Positions 1 to 8,470 of a stretch of 64,000 nucleotides of DNA are shown piece by piece. Made by a program: the position numbers and the translations under genes. Under the pieces are notes generated by a model. It saw only the letters and a program-made list of their open reading frames with translations. It was not told where the DNA came from and made no database searches. The DNA is from Facklamia miroungae (GTDB lineage: Bacteria; Bacillota; Bacilli; Lactobacillales; Aerococcaceae). The DNA is taken from assembly GCF_012396555.1 (NCBI RefSeq), contig NZ_JAAXPS010000008.1, forward strand, positions 1 through 64,000, given 5' to 3'. How positions within the stretch are numbered: the stretch's first letter is position 1; each line of letters begins with the position of its first letter.

Positions 1-57
1 TTTAAAAATAGAATACTTTTAATATCAAGATTGTATGTGTCAGGAAGAAAAGAAAAA

Positions 58-88
58 GAGACCAAGCAACTATTCGTTGCTTAGTCTC
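58..88 (-). terminator. Rho-independent terminator downstream of tRNA-Ala
   Basis: A stem with arms 58-70 and 76-88 (one mismatch) and the loop TATTC is followed, reading on the minus strand, by a T-rich run. It lies about 220 bases downstream of the minus-strand tRNA-Ala and is the likely end of that transcript. Confidence 0.75.
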
Positions 89-312
89 CATAAGGGCATC
101 AACCCTATTTGACATAGAGCCCTTTTTGTCCGTGTTTTGGGGTGCACATCAAAGAATACTAGTCCTTTCCATTTGCCTAGGGACCTAAAATGTTGCACGA
201 AAAGTTGTACGAAATATCATCCAATATTTAGTTATTATAAAAAATCATTTTCATTAAAACCCTTAAATATTAAGGTTTATAAGAGTTTTTATAAATGTCT
301 ATTTTACTTAAA
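89..312. other. Non-coding stretch with scar-like sequence next to a tRNA
   Basis: No credible gene is seen. The stretch holds an inverted repeat AAGGGC (92-97)/GCCCTT (119-124), a TTTTGGGGTGCAC segment near 135-147 that resembles the ends of some IS3-like insertion sequences, and two near-identical blocks TTGCACGAAA/TTGTACGAAA near 193-214. It sits directly 3' of a tRNA gene, a common integration site, so these may be remnants of mobile DNA. This is inference, since no transposase or integrase frame survives. Confidence 0.3.
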
Positions 313-385
<73 letters not shown>

Positions 386-404
386 AAAACAAAGATATAA
401 AAGT

Positions 405-433
405 ATTCTATCCAATTTTATTCGCTAAGTCAA
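405..433 (-). promoter_or_regulatory. Promoter of tRNA-Ala
   Basis: On the minus strand TTGACT (428-433) and TAGAAT (405-410) are separated by exactly 17 bases. Transcription would start about 12 bases before the tRNA 5' end. Confidence 0.7.
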
Positions 434-762
434 TACTATTATATACTTACCTTTAAATTACAATTTAAATTAAGCTTGATAACAGAATTTTTTATTAAAG
501 GGTTTATAAATTTTTTTCAGGCTGTTTACTGTTCTCACTATTTAACAAACCAATTCTATCTTTAAACGTATTAGGGAATTCAATATTTATCAATTTAACT
601 TTTATTTCGCCAATTTTTTACACAGAAAAAAATAAGATAAAACTAAATTAGGATGGATGTTAGTACATCTTACTTATAAGGGGGATGATAACTGAGTTTA
701 AATGAATAATGTTTGGAGAAAAACAAACCCTTAAATTAGAGGCTGTACTAAAAAAGATTAAT
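434..762. other. AT-rich intergenic stretch, no gene seen
   Basis: The stretch is strongly AT-rich with only very short frames. I see no RNA fold or promoter in it that I can support. Confidence 0.5.
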
Positions 763-797
763 AAAAAACAAGCTTGAATGATTCAAGCTTGTTTTTT
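763..797. terminator. Bidirectional terminator after the BMP-family gene
   Basis: A near-perfect palindrome with 17-base arms (763-779 and 781-797) ends in A-runs and T-runs on both sides, so it can terminate in either direction. It lies 20 bases past the stop of the minus-strand BMP gene. Confidence 0.85.
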
Positions 798-816
798 GAA
801 ATGTGATTCATTTAAA

Positions 817-1953
817 TTATTCAGCTTCAGTTGTTTCAGTTTCTTCTGCTTCTTCACTTTCTCCATCTGTTGATTCATCTTTAGCTTCTTCAGAATCTGA
901 ATCTTCTTTTGATGTTTTTACTTCTTCACCTGGTTTTTCAGGAACAACAATGTCTCCGTCAATAATTTGTTGTTTATAATCTTCAATGGCCTTTTTAACT
1001 TCATCAGTCAAGTATTCAGTTGTAAGGTCAACACCACCATCAGCTAAACCAAGTGTTTGCACACCACCTTCGAAGCCGTTGGCTTGCGTTTTTTCAGCAA
1101 ATGATTTCACTGATTCGCCGACTTGTTTTAATGTAGAAGCGAGTGTCAAGTGACGCTCTTCGCCATCGACTTCAATCAATCCTTCAGCGTCTTGGTCTAA
1201 GTCAACACCAATTACATATAATTCTTGGGAAGGATCATTCGATACACGGTCTTTAGCTTCTGAGAAGACACCTTGTCCAGTTCCACCAGCAGCATGGTAG
1301 ATAATATCCGCTCCACTAGAATAGATAGATGCTGCTAATTGTTTACCTTTAGGAGCATCAGCAAAGTGACCAGCGTATTCAATTGAAATTTCGATATCAG
1401 GATTAACAGTTTTAGCACCAGCTACAAAACCAGCTTCAAAACGGTCGATAACTTCAGATTCAACACCACCAATAAAACCGATATGGTCTGTCTTAGTTGT
1501 CATCGCTGCAGCGACACCTGCTAAGAAGGCAGCTTCATTGTCTTTAAATGTAATCGAAGCAACGTTCTCTTTTTCAACTACAGAGTCTACAATGACAAAG
1601 TGACCATCAGGATTTTGACCTGCTGCTTCATCGATTGCTGGTTGTAATTTATAGCCAATACCGAAGATAAGGTTAGAGCCACCTTGAATGGCTGTGTTAA
1701 TGTTTGTAACATAATCAGAATCAGATTTTGATTCAAGATAGAAGTATCCACCAGGACCTTCTTCTAAACCATTTTCAGATCCATAAGCTTGTAAACCTTC
1801 CCAAGCGGATTGGTTGAATGATTTGTCGTCAATACCACCAACGTCAGTAATGATAACAGGTGAGATGGTTTCTTGAGCAACTACGGATGTTGCAGGTAAA
1901 GTTGCTGCACCAATAGCTAAAGCTGCTGCAGATAATGTTAATAATTTTTTCAT
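817..1953 (-). CDS. BMP-family nucleoside-binding protein, secreted, without lipobox
   Basis: This is a 378-residue substrate-binding protein of the BMP/Med/PnrA family, which delivers nucleosides to ABC importers. The family start TDVGGIDDKSFNQSAWEGL and later GVESEVIDRFEAGF and HAAGGTGQGVF segments are present. Residues 1-27 form a Sec signal peptide ending VVA-Q. The family is normally a lipoprotein with a Cys after the signal, and no Cys is present here, so the product should be released or held by other means. Residues from about 338 form an acidic Glu/Ser/Thr tail not usual for the family. No permease or ATPase gene is adjacent. The start is supported by GGAGG before the ATG. Confidence 0.88.
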   Translation of the reverse strand: MKKLLTLSAAALAIGAATLPATSVVAQETISPVIITDVGGIDDKSFNQSAWEGLQAYGSENGLEEGPGGYFYLESKSDSDYVTNINTAIQGGSNLIFGIGYKLQPAIDEAAGQNPDGHFVIVDSVVEKENVASITFKDNEAAFLAGVAAAMTTKTDHIGFIGGVESEVIDRFEAGFVAGAKTVNPDIEISIEYAGHFADAPKGKQLAASIYSSGADIIYHAAGGTGQGVFSEAKDRVSNDPSQELYVIGVDLDQDAEGLIEVDGEERHLTLASTLKQVGESVKSFAEKTQANGFEGGVQTLGLADGGVDLTTEYLTDEVKKAIEDYKQQIIDGDIVVPEKPGEEVKTSKEDSDSEEAKDESTDGESEEAEETETTEAE

Positions 1954-1979
1954 AGAATACCTCCATTTGTTTTAACTAT

Positions 1980-2018
1980 AATATACCTTTATAAAGTTGA
2001 TAAAGCAAGCGTTTACTT
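1980..2018 (-). promoter_or_regulatory. Promoter of the BMP gene with overlapping cre-like site
   Basis: On the minus strand TTGCTT (2003-2008) and TATATT (1980-1985) lie 17 bases apart. The 15-base sequence AAGTAAACGCTTGCT (2004-2018) fits the catabolite-response consensus WTGNAANCGNWNNCW with one mismatch and covers the -35 box. CcpA repression in the presence of preferred sugars is inferred. Confidence 0.55.
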
Positions 2019-2044
2019 TTTAGAATTCTTAATTTTTCTAGTAT

Positions 2045-2085
2045 AAAAAAAGCCTCCAATTAGATTGTTTACCTAATTGAAGACT
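2045..2085 (-). terminator. Terminator of the psuK-psuG operon
   Basis: A 13-bp stem (2051-2063 with 2073-2085, including two G-U pairs) with a 9-base loop is followed by seven Ts on the minus strand. It lies 20 bases past the psuG stop. Confidence 0.85.
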
Positions 2086-2105
2086 TCTAATTAGTGAAAT
2101 GAAAA

Positions 2106-3059
2106 TTAGTTATTGGCCTGGTAGTGGACGGCTATTTCAGCGCCTAATTTAGCGTTATTATAGACTAATTGAATATTAGTTTCTAATGAGCGACCTTGTG
2201 TCAATTCAACAATTTTGGCTAGTAAGAAAGGTGTCGATTCCTTACCGTGAACACCAGCTTTTTTCTCTTCTGCTAGAGCTTGATCAATAATGGCGTTGAT
2301 TTCCTCATTTGGTATTTCATATTCTTTAGGGATAGGATTGGCTACTAATAATCCTCCTTGTAAATCTAATTGGTCAGCAGCAATCATTCGTTGAGCAATT
2401 TCTTCTGCTGAATCAGCGCGACTGGTTAGTCGATAAGGTGAAGTTGAAGAGTAGAAAGCAGGGAGAAAGTCTGTTTGATAACCAGTAACAGGTACGCCTT
2501 TTGTTTCTAGATATTCCAGCGTTCTCGGCAAGTCAAGAATCGCTTTGGCACCAGCACAGACTACAGTGACAGGTGTTTGTGCCAATTCTTCAAGGTCGGC
2601 TGATACATCTAAGTGATCATTATAACCACGGTGAACACCACCAATACCTCCGGTGACAAAAACTTTAATTCCAGCGAGATGGGCACCAATCATTGTTGTC
2701 GCCACTGTTGTAGCGCCTAATTTTTTGTTCGCAATGACTTCGGCTAAGTCTCGTCGTGAAACCTTTACAACATTTTTAGCCGTAGCTAAAATTTCCAAAT
2801 CCTCCTCTTCAAGACCGATCTTGAATTGACCATTCATAATGGCAATGGTGGCTGGAACAGCTCCGTGATCACGTATAATTTGCTCGGTTGCCTGAGCCAT
2901 TTCAACGTTCTGTGGGTAGGGCATTCCATGTGAGATAATGGTCGATTCCAATGCTACAATTGGTTTCTGTTGGATTATAGCCGCTTGCACTTCTTTAGAA
3001 ATGGAAAGGAGCGGGTGATTCATGTGATTACTTGTTTCTTTACTATATGGATGGTTCAT
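2106..3059 (-). CDS. psuG: Pseudouridine-5'-phosphate glycosidase
   Basis: PsuG splits pseudouridine 5'-phosphate into uracil and ribose 5-phosphate, the second step of pseudouridine breakdown in the cytosol. The 317-residue protein carries the family segments VALESTIISHG (Glu38), the VKVSRRDLA lysine, TGGIGGVHRG, and CAGAKAILDLPRTLE with the catalytic lysine. It follows psuK by 18 bases, so the pair is one operon. AAAGAGG precedes the first ATG. A second ATG at codon 13 repeats the residues MNHP but has no ribosome site, so the first start was kept. The duplicated MNHP suggests a small tandem duplication at the N terminus. Confidence 0.93.
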   Translation of the reverse strand: MNHPYSKETSNHMNHPLLSISKEVQAAIIQQKPIVALESTIISHGMPYPQNVEMAQATEQIIRDHGAVPATIAIMNGQFKIGLEEEDLEILATAKNVVKVSRRDLAEVIANKKLGATTVATTMIGAHLAGIKVFVTGGIGGVHRGYNDHLDVSADLEELAQTPVTVVCAGAKAILDLPRTLEYLETKGVPVTGYQTDFLPAFYSSTSPYRLTSRADSAEEIAQRMIAADQLDLQGGLLVANPIPKEYEIPNEEINAIIDQALAEEKKAGVHGKESTPFLLAKIVELTQGRSLETNIQLVYNNAKLGAEIAVHYQANN

Positions 3060-3077
3060 ATTTTTTTCCTCTTTCTT

Positions 3078-4196
3078 TTAATGTATTTCGCAATTGCCAA
3101 TAGTTTGACGTTCTTGTTCAAAAAGATGTGCTTGTAGATTTTGTCTGACAGTAGAAGCTGACTGAACGGTGTAATAAGAGTTGGTAATCCCATAATGAAT
3201 GGCTTCGTTAGGAGGGTAGGCTTTTTTTAGGCCATAAATAAGTCCTGCAACGAAAGAGTCTCCGGCTCCTGTTACATCAATGACATTCGGATTACGGGGC
3301 GGTTGAAAGTAAGTATTTTTTTTTGCTTTATTAACATAAAGTAATTGATTTGTCCCTCGTGTAATGATGACATTCTCGACCCCTTTTTCAATCCAAAGAT
3401 GAGCAAGATGAAGAAAGTCATTTTCATTTTCAACTTTGCGTTTGAAAAATTCTTCTGATTCATCTTGGTTAACAACTAACCAGGTAATTCCTGATAAGTC
3501 TTCAGGTAGATGATTCATTTTGGGACCGGAAACAGGAATAACGACTAAAGGTATTTTTTGCTTTTTTGCCAAGTGAATAACTTGTTGAACCCCTGATTTA
3601 TTTAAGTTTAGATCCATTGCAATCAGTTGGCAATTTTGAATGGGTAATTGATAACTTGAAACCCATTCACCGTTCATTTGATCACAAATCTCCATATCTG
3701 CGAAAGCAACTTCCATTTGGCCATTCTCGCCTAGAATCGCAGTGTAGGAAGATGTATTATGATTTTCCAAGGTTTTTACATGATCTAAATTAACAAAAGG
3801 TTGGGTGACTGTTTTGATTTCTTCAAAATCAGCATCAGAACCGGCTAAAGAAAGTAGACTGACTGATAATTCCATTCTGCCAAGATTCTCCGCTACATTT
3901 CGCGCGACACCACCCACAGTAATCGTTGAGTTGACCGGATTAGAAGTATAATTAAGCAGGGGGGCTTTTAATTGAAAGATACGATCAATATTCATAGCAC
4001 CGATACAAAAAATATCAGTTAATTCATTAACAATATATGCTCTTCCTTGCAAGTAGCGCTTTTGAGTAAGTGAAGATACAATATTAGCCAAGGTGGATCG
4101 ATTAATACTTAAAACTTCTGCTAATTTTGCCTGAGTTAAAAACGGGTCTTGTTTAATTAAATCTAAGACTCGTTTTTCATTAGAATTGAGACCGAT
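3078..4196 (-). CDS. psuK: Pseudouridine kinase with N-terminal helix-turn-helix; non-canonical start
   Basis: A PfkB-family sugar kinase that phosphorylates pseudouridine for PsuG. GGVARNVAEN near the kinase N terminus and GAGDSFVAG near the C terminus are the PfkB substrate and ATP/catalytic motifs. Before the kinase lies a winged-helix segment (KRVLDLIKQDPFLTQAKLAE...INRSTLANIVSSL), as in many PsuK/YeiC-type proteins, which may let it regulate its own operon. In this frame there is no ATG, GTG or TTG ahead of the helix-turn-helix. A TAA stop lies just upstream of a perfect AAGGAGG, and seven bases after that comes ATC (4196-4194). I place the start there. A TTG at 4091 would cut the recognition helix and has no ribosome site. 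Confidence 0.85.
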   Translation of the reverse strand: MGLNSNEKRVLDLIKQDPFLTQAKLAEVLSINRSTLANIVSSLTQKRYLQGRAYIVNELTDIFCIGAMNIDRIFQLKAPLLNYTSNPVNSTITVGGVARNVAENLGRMELSVSLLSLAGSDADFEEIKTVTQPFVNLDHVKTLENHNTSSYTAILGENGQMEVAFADMEICDQMNGEWVSSYQLPIQNCQLIAMDLNLNKSGVQQVIHLAKKQKIPLVVIPVSGPKMNHLPEDLSGITWLVVNQDESEEFFKRKVENENDFLHLAHLWIEKGVENVIITRGTNQLLYVNKAKKNTYFQPPRNPNVIDVTGAGDSFVAGLIYGLKKAYPPNEAIHYGITNSYYTVQSASTVRQNLQAHLFEQERQTIGNCEIH

Positions 4197-4247
4197 TGTA
4201 ATACCTCCTTTTTACAACAATTGTCCATATTTAAGATTCTTGTCTTA

Positions 4248-4275
4248 ATTATAACTTTAATCTTTGAAAATTCAA
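4248..4275 (-). promoter_or_regulatory. Promoter of psuK-psuG
   Basis: On the minus strand TTGAAT (4270-4275) and a consensus TATAAT (4248-4253) are 16 bases apart, about 40 bases before the psuK ribosome site. It is back to back with the glpK promoter. Confidence 0.7.
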
Positions 4276-4293
4276 GTCTTTATTTAGATAAAC

Positions 4294-4322
4294 TTGAGAA
4301 GTTTTTTATCAAGAATTATAAT
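4294..4322 (+). promoter_or_regulatory. Promoter of glpK
   Basis: TTGAGA (4294-4299) and TATAAT (4317-4322) are separated by 17 bases, giving a leader of about 30 bases to the GTG start. No cre site is seen here. Confidence 0.75.
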
Positions 4323-4360
4323 ACAGACACCTATTGACTAGAAAAAGAGAGGTGTTAGTA

Positions 4361-5872
4361 GTGCTAGATGAACAATATGTAATGTCTATTGACCAAGGAA
4401 CGACTTCCACAAGAGCTGTGATAGTAAATCGACAAGGAGAATTTGTTTCAAGTGCCCAAAAGGAATTTCAGCAGTTTTTCCCCCAATCTGGATGGGTAGA
4501 ACAAGACGCAAATGAAATATGGCAGTCCGTACAATCTGTTATTTCCGAAGCCTTAATTAATGGAAATATTCAACCCCAACAGATAAAAGCGATTGGAGTT
4601 ACCAATCAAAGAGAGACAACGGTAGTTTGGGATCGAAAAAGTGGAGAACCGATCTATCGTGCGATTGTTTGGCAATCCAGGCAGTCTAGTGATATTTGCG
4701 AGCGAGTTAAAAAGAAAGGATTAGAAAATTTTATTAAGAAAAAGACGGGTCTGCCAATCGACCCTTATTTTTCAGCCAGTAAAATTCGTTGGATTTTAGA
4801 TTTTGTTCCAGGGGCTCATTCACAAGCTCAAGCAGGAGAATTAGCTTTTGGAACGATTGACTCATGGTTAATGTGGAAAATATCCGGAGGACGTCACCAC
4901 ATAACTGATTATTCCAATGCTTCACGCACCCTTTTATTTAACATAGAAACATTAGAATGGGACCAAGAACTTTTAGCTATTTTTGATATTCCTTTGAAAA
5001 TGTTACCTAAAGTGGTATCTAATTCAGAAATATATGGCAAAACGGCTACTTATCACTTCTATGGATATGAGATCCCTTTGGCTGGAATGGCTGGAGATCA
5101 ACAAGCAGCACTTATTGGTCAATTAGCCTTTAAAAAAGGACAAGTTAAATCAACCTATGGGACAGGAGCTTTTATTTTGATGAATATTGGTCATCAAGTG
5201 AAACATTCACAACATGCGTTAGCTACGTCAATTGCATACAAATTTCCTGATCAACCTCCGGTATATTGTATTGAGGGCTCCATTTTTGTTGCAGGATCTG
5301 CTGTTCAATGGTTGCGCGATGGGTTGGAGATGATTAAGGAATCTGCTGATTCAGAAAAACTGGCTGAAAAATCAGAAAATGAGGATGAAGTATTCGTTGT
5401 TCCTGCTTTTACGGGATTAGGAGCTCCCTATTGGGACCCTCAAGCCAGAGGCGCTGTTTTTGGCCTGACCCGTGGAACTAATAAAGCTGACTTTGTAAAA
5501 GCTACATTGCAATCATTGGCTTATCAGGTCAGAGATATCATTGATGTGATGAAGTTGGAAACTGGAGTTGCGATTCCTGAGTTAAAAGTAGATGGCGGAG
5601 CAGCTAAGAACAACTATTTAATGCAATTTCAAGCAGATATTCTTAATACGCCGGTTACTCGATTATCAAATCTAGAGACCACCGCATTAGGTGCGGCTTT
5701 TTTGGCGGGATTAGCAGTAGGTTATTGGGATTCTATTGAAGAGATTCAAATGCTTGTTAAACCAGCAAAAATTTTTAAGCCTCAGATGTCCGCTTCGAAA
5801 CGGGAACACTTGTATAAGGGGTGGGAACGGGCAGTTCAATCTGTACAATTTTTTGGCGATCAAAGCAAGTAG
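4361..5872 (+). CDS. glpK: Glycerol kinase
   Basis: GlpK makes sn-glycerol 3-phosphate from glycerol and ATP. The FGGY-kinase landmarks are the phosphate loop [11 protein letters not shown] near the N terminus, [30 protein letters not shown] and the C-terminal VDGGAAKN. I chose GTG at 4361, which lies six bases after GAGAGGTG. This gives 503 residues and puts the histidine of the YHFYG segment at residue 232, matching the HPr-phosphorylated His232 known from enterococcal GlpK. Activation by the PTS is therefore likely. An upstream in-frame TTG at 4334 would add nine residues without a better ribosome site. No glpO or glpF is adjacent. Confidence 0.95.
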   Translation: MLDEQYVMSIDQGTTSTRAVIVNRQGEFVSSAQKEFQQFFPQSGWVEQDANEIWQSVQSVISEALINGNIQPQQIKAIGVTNQRETTVVWDRKSGEPIYRAIVWQSRQSSDICERVKKKGLENFIKKKTGLPIDPYFSASKIRWILDFVPGAHSQAQAGELAFGTIDSWLMWKISGGRHHITDYSNASRTLLFNIETLEWDQELLAIFDIPLKMLPKVVSNSEIYGKTATYHFYGYEIPLAGMAGDQQAALIGQLAFKKGQVKSTYGTGAFILMNIGHQVKHSQHALATSIAYKFPDQPPVYCIEGSIFVAGSAVQWLRDGLEMIKESADSEKLAEKSENEDEVFVVPAFTGLGAPYWDPQARGAVFGLTRGTNKADFVKATLQSLAYQVRDIIDVMKLETGVAIPELKVDGGAAKNNYLMQFQADILNTPVTRLSNLETTALGAAFLAGLAVGYWDSIEEIQMLVKPAKIFKPQMSASKREHLYKGWERAVQSVQFFGDQSK

Positions 5873-5891
5873 GTTGAGCAGTAAATTAGAT

Positions 5892-5937
5892 AATACTCAC
5901 TAATAAATAAGATTAAAATGAGAATCCCGTGAGTATT
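5892..5937 (+). terminator. Possible weak terminator after glpK
   Basis: Nine-base arms AATACTCAC (5892-5900) and GTGAGTATT (5929-5937) enclose a 28-base loop and are followed by a short AT run. The large loop makes it doubtful. Confidence 0.3.
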
Positions 5938-5958
5938 TAATAATAATCGAAATTGTAT

Positions 5959-5987
5959 TTGCTTTAAATCTGGAAGCGTTTTATAAT
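5959..5987 (+). promoter_or_regulatory. Promoter of kbl-tdh
   Basis: TTGCTT (5959-5964) and TATAAT (5982-5987) are 17 bases apart. The spacer holds TGGAAGCG, which matches the left half of a cre site but not the right half, so CcpA control is only a possibility. Confidence 0.7.
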
Positions 5988-6016
5988 AAAGAAAAGGATT
6001 TAAGGGGGAAAATATT

Positions 6017-7204
6017 TTGGTACAAAAATTACAAGAATTCTTATCTGAAGCAATTGCAGAGAAGAAGGCTAAAAATCTTTATAATGAGATTGAAGCTTTA
6101 TCATCTGCGAATGGACCGATGATTGAGATAAATGGTCAAGAGTTGATTAATTTATCTTCTAATAACTATTTAGGGTTAGCAAAGGAAGAACGGTTGAAAG
6201 AAGTTGCTAAGAAGACCATTGATAAGTATGGTGTCGGTGCCGGTGCTGTGCGTACAATTAATGGAACAATGGATGTTCATAATGATCTTGAGAAGAAAAT
6301 TGCTGAGTTCAAGCATACTGAAGCTGCGATTGCTTTCCAATCTGGTTTCAATTGTAATATGGCTGCTGTTTCTGCCATCATGAATAAAGAAGATGCAATT
6401 CTCTCAGATGCTCTAAACCATGCATCGATTATTGATGGCTGTCGTTTATCACGCGCTAAAATTATTCCAGTTAAGCACCAAGATATGGATGATTTACGCG
6501 AAAAAGCTAAAGAAGCTACTGAATCAGGTTTATATAAAAAAGTAATGTATATTTCTGATGGTGTTTTCTCAATGGATGGTGACGTTGCAAAAATCCCTGA
6601 AATCGTTGAAATTGCTGAGGAATTTAATTTAATTACTTATATTGACGATGCTCATGGATCTGGAGTAATGGGCAAAGGTGCGGGTACGGTTAAGCACTTC
6701 GGTCTTTCTGATAAGATTGACTTGCAGATTGGTACTCTTTCTAAAGCTTTAGGAGTAGTTGGAGGATATGTTGCTGGTTCTCAAGAATTAATTGATTGGT
6801 TAAAAGTAGCCGGACGTCCATTCTTATTCTCAACTTCATTAACTCCGGGAGATGCAGCAGCAGCTACGGAAGCGATTAATATCTTAATGGAATCAACAGA
6901 GCTTCATGACCGTCTCTGGGAAAATGGTAACTATCTAAAAGCTGAATTAAAAGCTCTAGGTTTTAATATTGGTAACTCTGAAACACCAATTACACCAGTA
7001 ATTTTAGGTGAAGAGAAATTAGCACAAGAGTTCTCTAAACGTTTGAGAGAAGAAGGCGTTTATGCTAAATCAATCGTCTTTCCAACTGTACCTTTAGGAA
7101 CTGGGCGTGTAAGAAATATGCCAACAGCAGCTCATACAAAAGAAATGTTAGACAAAGCAATTGCTATCTATGAAAAAGTTGGAAAAGAATTAGGCGTTAT
7201 CTAG
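6017..7204 (+). CDS. kbl: Glycine C-acetyltransferase (2-amino-3-ketobutyrate CoA ligase)
   Basis: This PLP enzyme of the alpha-oxoamine synthase family cleaves 2-amino-3-ketobutyrate with CoA into glycine and acetyl-CoA. The 395-residue length is typical. The PLP lysine is Lys243 in [12 protein letters not shown], and [11 protein letters not shown] carries the PLP-contacting Asp and His. It starts with TTG eight bases after AAGGGGG. The next gene, tdh, begins nine bases after its stop and makes its substrate, so the pair converts threonine to glycine plus acetyl-CoA. Confidence 0.94.
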   Translation: MVQKLQEFLSEAIAEKKAKNLYNEIEALSSANGPMIEINGQELINLSSNNYLGLAKEERLKEVAKKTIDKYGVGAGAVRTINGTMDVHNDLEKKIAEFKHTEAAIAFQSGFNCNMAAVSAIMNKEDAILSDALNHASIIDGCRLSRAKIIPVKHQDMDDLREKAKEATESGLYKKVMYISDGVFSMDGDVAKIPEIVEIAEEFNLITYIDDAHGSGVMGKGAGTVKHFGLSDKIDLQIGTLSKALGVVGGYVAGSQELIDWLKVAGRPFLFSTSLTPGDAAAATEAINILMESTELHDRLWENGNYLKAELKALGFNIGNSETPITPVILGEEKLAQEFSKRLREEGVYAKSIVFPTVPLGTGRVRNMPTAAHTKEMLDKAIAIYEKVGKELGVI

Positions 7205-7213
7205 GAGGATAAA

Positions 7214-8161
7214 ATGAAAAAAATCTTAATTACCGGAGCTTTAGGCCAAATTGGTTCAGAATTAGTTGTAAAGTTAAATGAGATTTATGGTAAAGAAAAT
7301 GTTGTGCCTACAGATATCCGTGTCGTAGAAGGTAATGAAGTTTGTAATCATCCAAATTTTGCTATTTTAGATGTTTTAGATATGGATGCTTTTATGGCAG
7401 TTGCTAAAAAGCATGAAGTAGACACATTAATTCATATGGCTGCCTTATTATCAGCTGTTGCTGAAGAGAAGCCTTTAGTTGCATGGGATATTAACATGCA
7501 AGGTTTAATTAATGGGTTGGAAGTTGCACGTGCATTAGAGTTACAATTCTTTACACCTTCCTCTATTGGAGCATTTGGTCCAGACACTCCAAAAGTGGGA
7601 ACTCCGCAAGATACTATCCAACGTCCAACAACTATGTATGGAATCACAAAAGTTGCCGGAGAATTGTTATGTGATTACTATCATACCCGTTTTGGAGTAG
7701 ATACACGAGGTGTTCGCTTCCCAGGTTTAATATCATATGTTACACCTCCAGGTGGTGGAACAACTGACTATGCTGTTCAAATTTATTATGATGCAATCAA
7801 GTATGGTAAGTATGTTTGTAATATCCCTCAAGGTGTTAAGATGGATATGATGTATATGCCTGATGCCATTCAAGCTATTATTGATTTAATGGAAGCAGAT
7901 GCTAGTAAGCTTGTTCATCGAAATGCTTTCAACATTTCAGGAATGTCATTTGAACCTGAAGAAATTGCTGCATCCATCCGTAAGGTAATGCCAGAATTTG
8001 AAATGACTTACGATGTTAATCCTACATTGGAACGTATTGCAAAATCTTGGCCAGATGAAATGGATATTTCGGCAGCTAAAGAAGAATGGAACTTCAAAGC
8101 AGAATATGATTTAGACAAGATGACTGTTGATATGTTAGAAAAATTAGAAGCCAAAAAATAA
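7214..8161 (+). CDS. tdh: L-threonine 3-dehydrogenase, short-chain (epimerase-like) type
   Basis: It oxidises L-threonine with NAD to 2-amino-3-ketobutyrate, the Kbl substrate. The 315-residue protein belongs to the NAD-dependent epimerase/SDR superfamily, not the zinc alcohol dehydrogenase type of E. coli Tdh. The NAD loop TGALGQIG is at the N terminus and the catalytic Tyr142-x3-Lys146 lies in YGITKVAGELL. RFPGLISY and PPGGGTTDYA match the bacterial SDR-type threonine dehydrogenases. It starts with ATG after AGGAGG, is translated from the kbl message, and the transcript ends at a strong terminator. Confidence 0.92.
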   Translation: MKKILITGALGQIGSELVVKLNEIYGKENVVPTDIRVVEGNEVCNHPNFAILDVLDMDAFMAVAKKHEVDTLIHMAALLSAVAEEKPLVAWDINMQGLINGLEVARALELQFFTPSSIGAFGPDTPKVGTPQDTIQRPTTMYGITKVAGELLCDYYHTRFGVDTRGVRFPGLISYVTPPGGGTTDYAVQIYYDAIKYGKYVCNIPQGVKMDMMYMPDAIQAIIDLMEADASKLVHRNAFNISGMSFEPEEIAASIRKVMPEFEMTYDVNPTLERIAKSWPDEMDISAAKEEWNFKAEYDLDKMTVDMLEKLEAKK

Positions 8162-8170
8162 TTGTAAGTA

Positions 8171-8205
8171 AATAGTGTTAGCGCTTATCGCTAACACTAT
8201 TTTTG
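8171..8205 (+). terminator. Terminator of kbl-tdh
   Basis: A perfect 13-bp stem (8171-8183 with 8189-8201) and 5-base loop run into TTTTTG, nine bases after the tdh stop. Confidence 0.92.
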
Positions 8206-8470
8206 TCTTTTAATTCTATCGAGGCCTCGTTACAAGAGAGTAAGATATGAATTCAAAGGCCTCAAAATATGAATAAATTGTGAACAAAATTAGAAGATAA
8301 ATACTCTTTAAGTTAAATTTTATAAAATAAAAATCTTATTTTAGTAGTATTTTAAAGCATCTTCTTTTCAATATTCGAAAAAAATTCAATTTAATTTCTG
8401 AGCAAATTACTGGATTAAATTTTCTTTTGATTGTAAGATGGACACATACTTAATAAAGGAGAGATTTATA
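8206..8470. other. AT-rich leader region of the acidic secreted protein
   Basis: No gene is seen. An inverted repeat GAGGCCT (8221-8227)/AGGCCTC (8257-8263) stands out in AT-rich sequence; the first arm is itself part of the palindrome GAGGCCTC. A promoter must lie here for the next gene, but only a weak candidate (TAAGAT near 8435) is visible. Confidence 0.35.

Noticed and set aside
1879-1893. LPATS in the BMP protein as a sortase signal
   Set aside because: It lies inside the N-terminal signal peptide, not before a C-terminal anchor, so it is chance.
3078-4091. psuK starting at TTG 4091
   Set aside because: This start would cut through the helix-turn-helix and has no ribosome site, while a perfect site and continuous homologous frame lie upstream.
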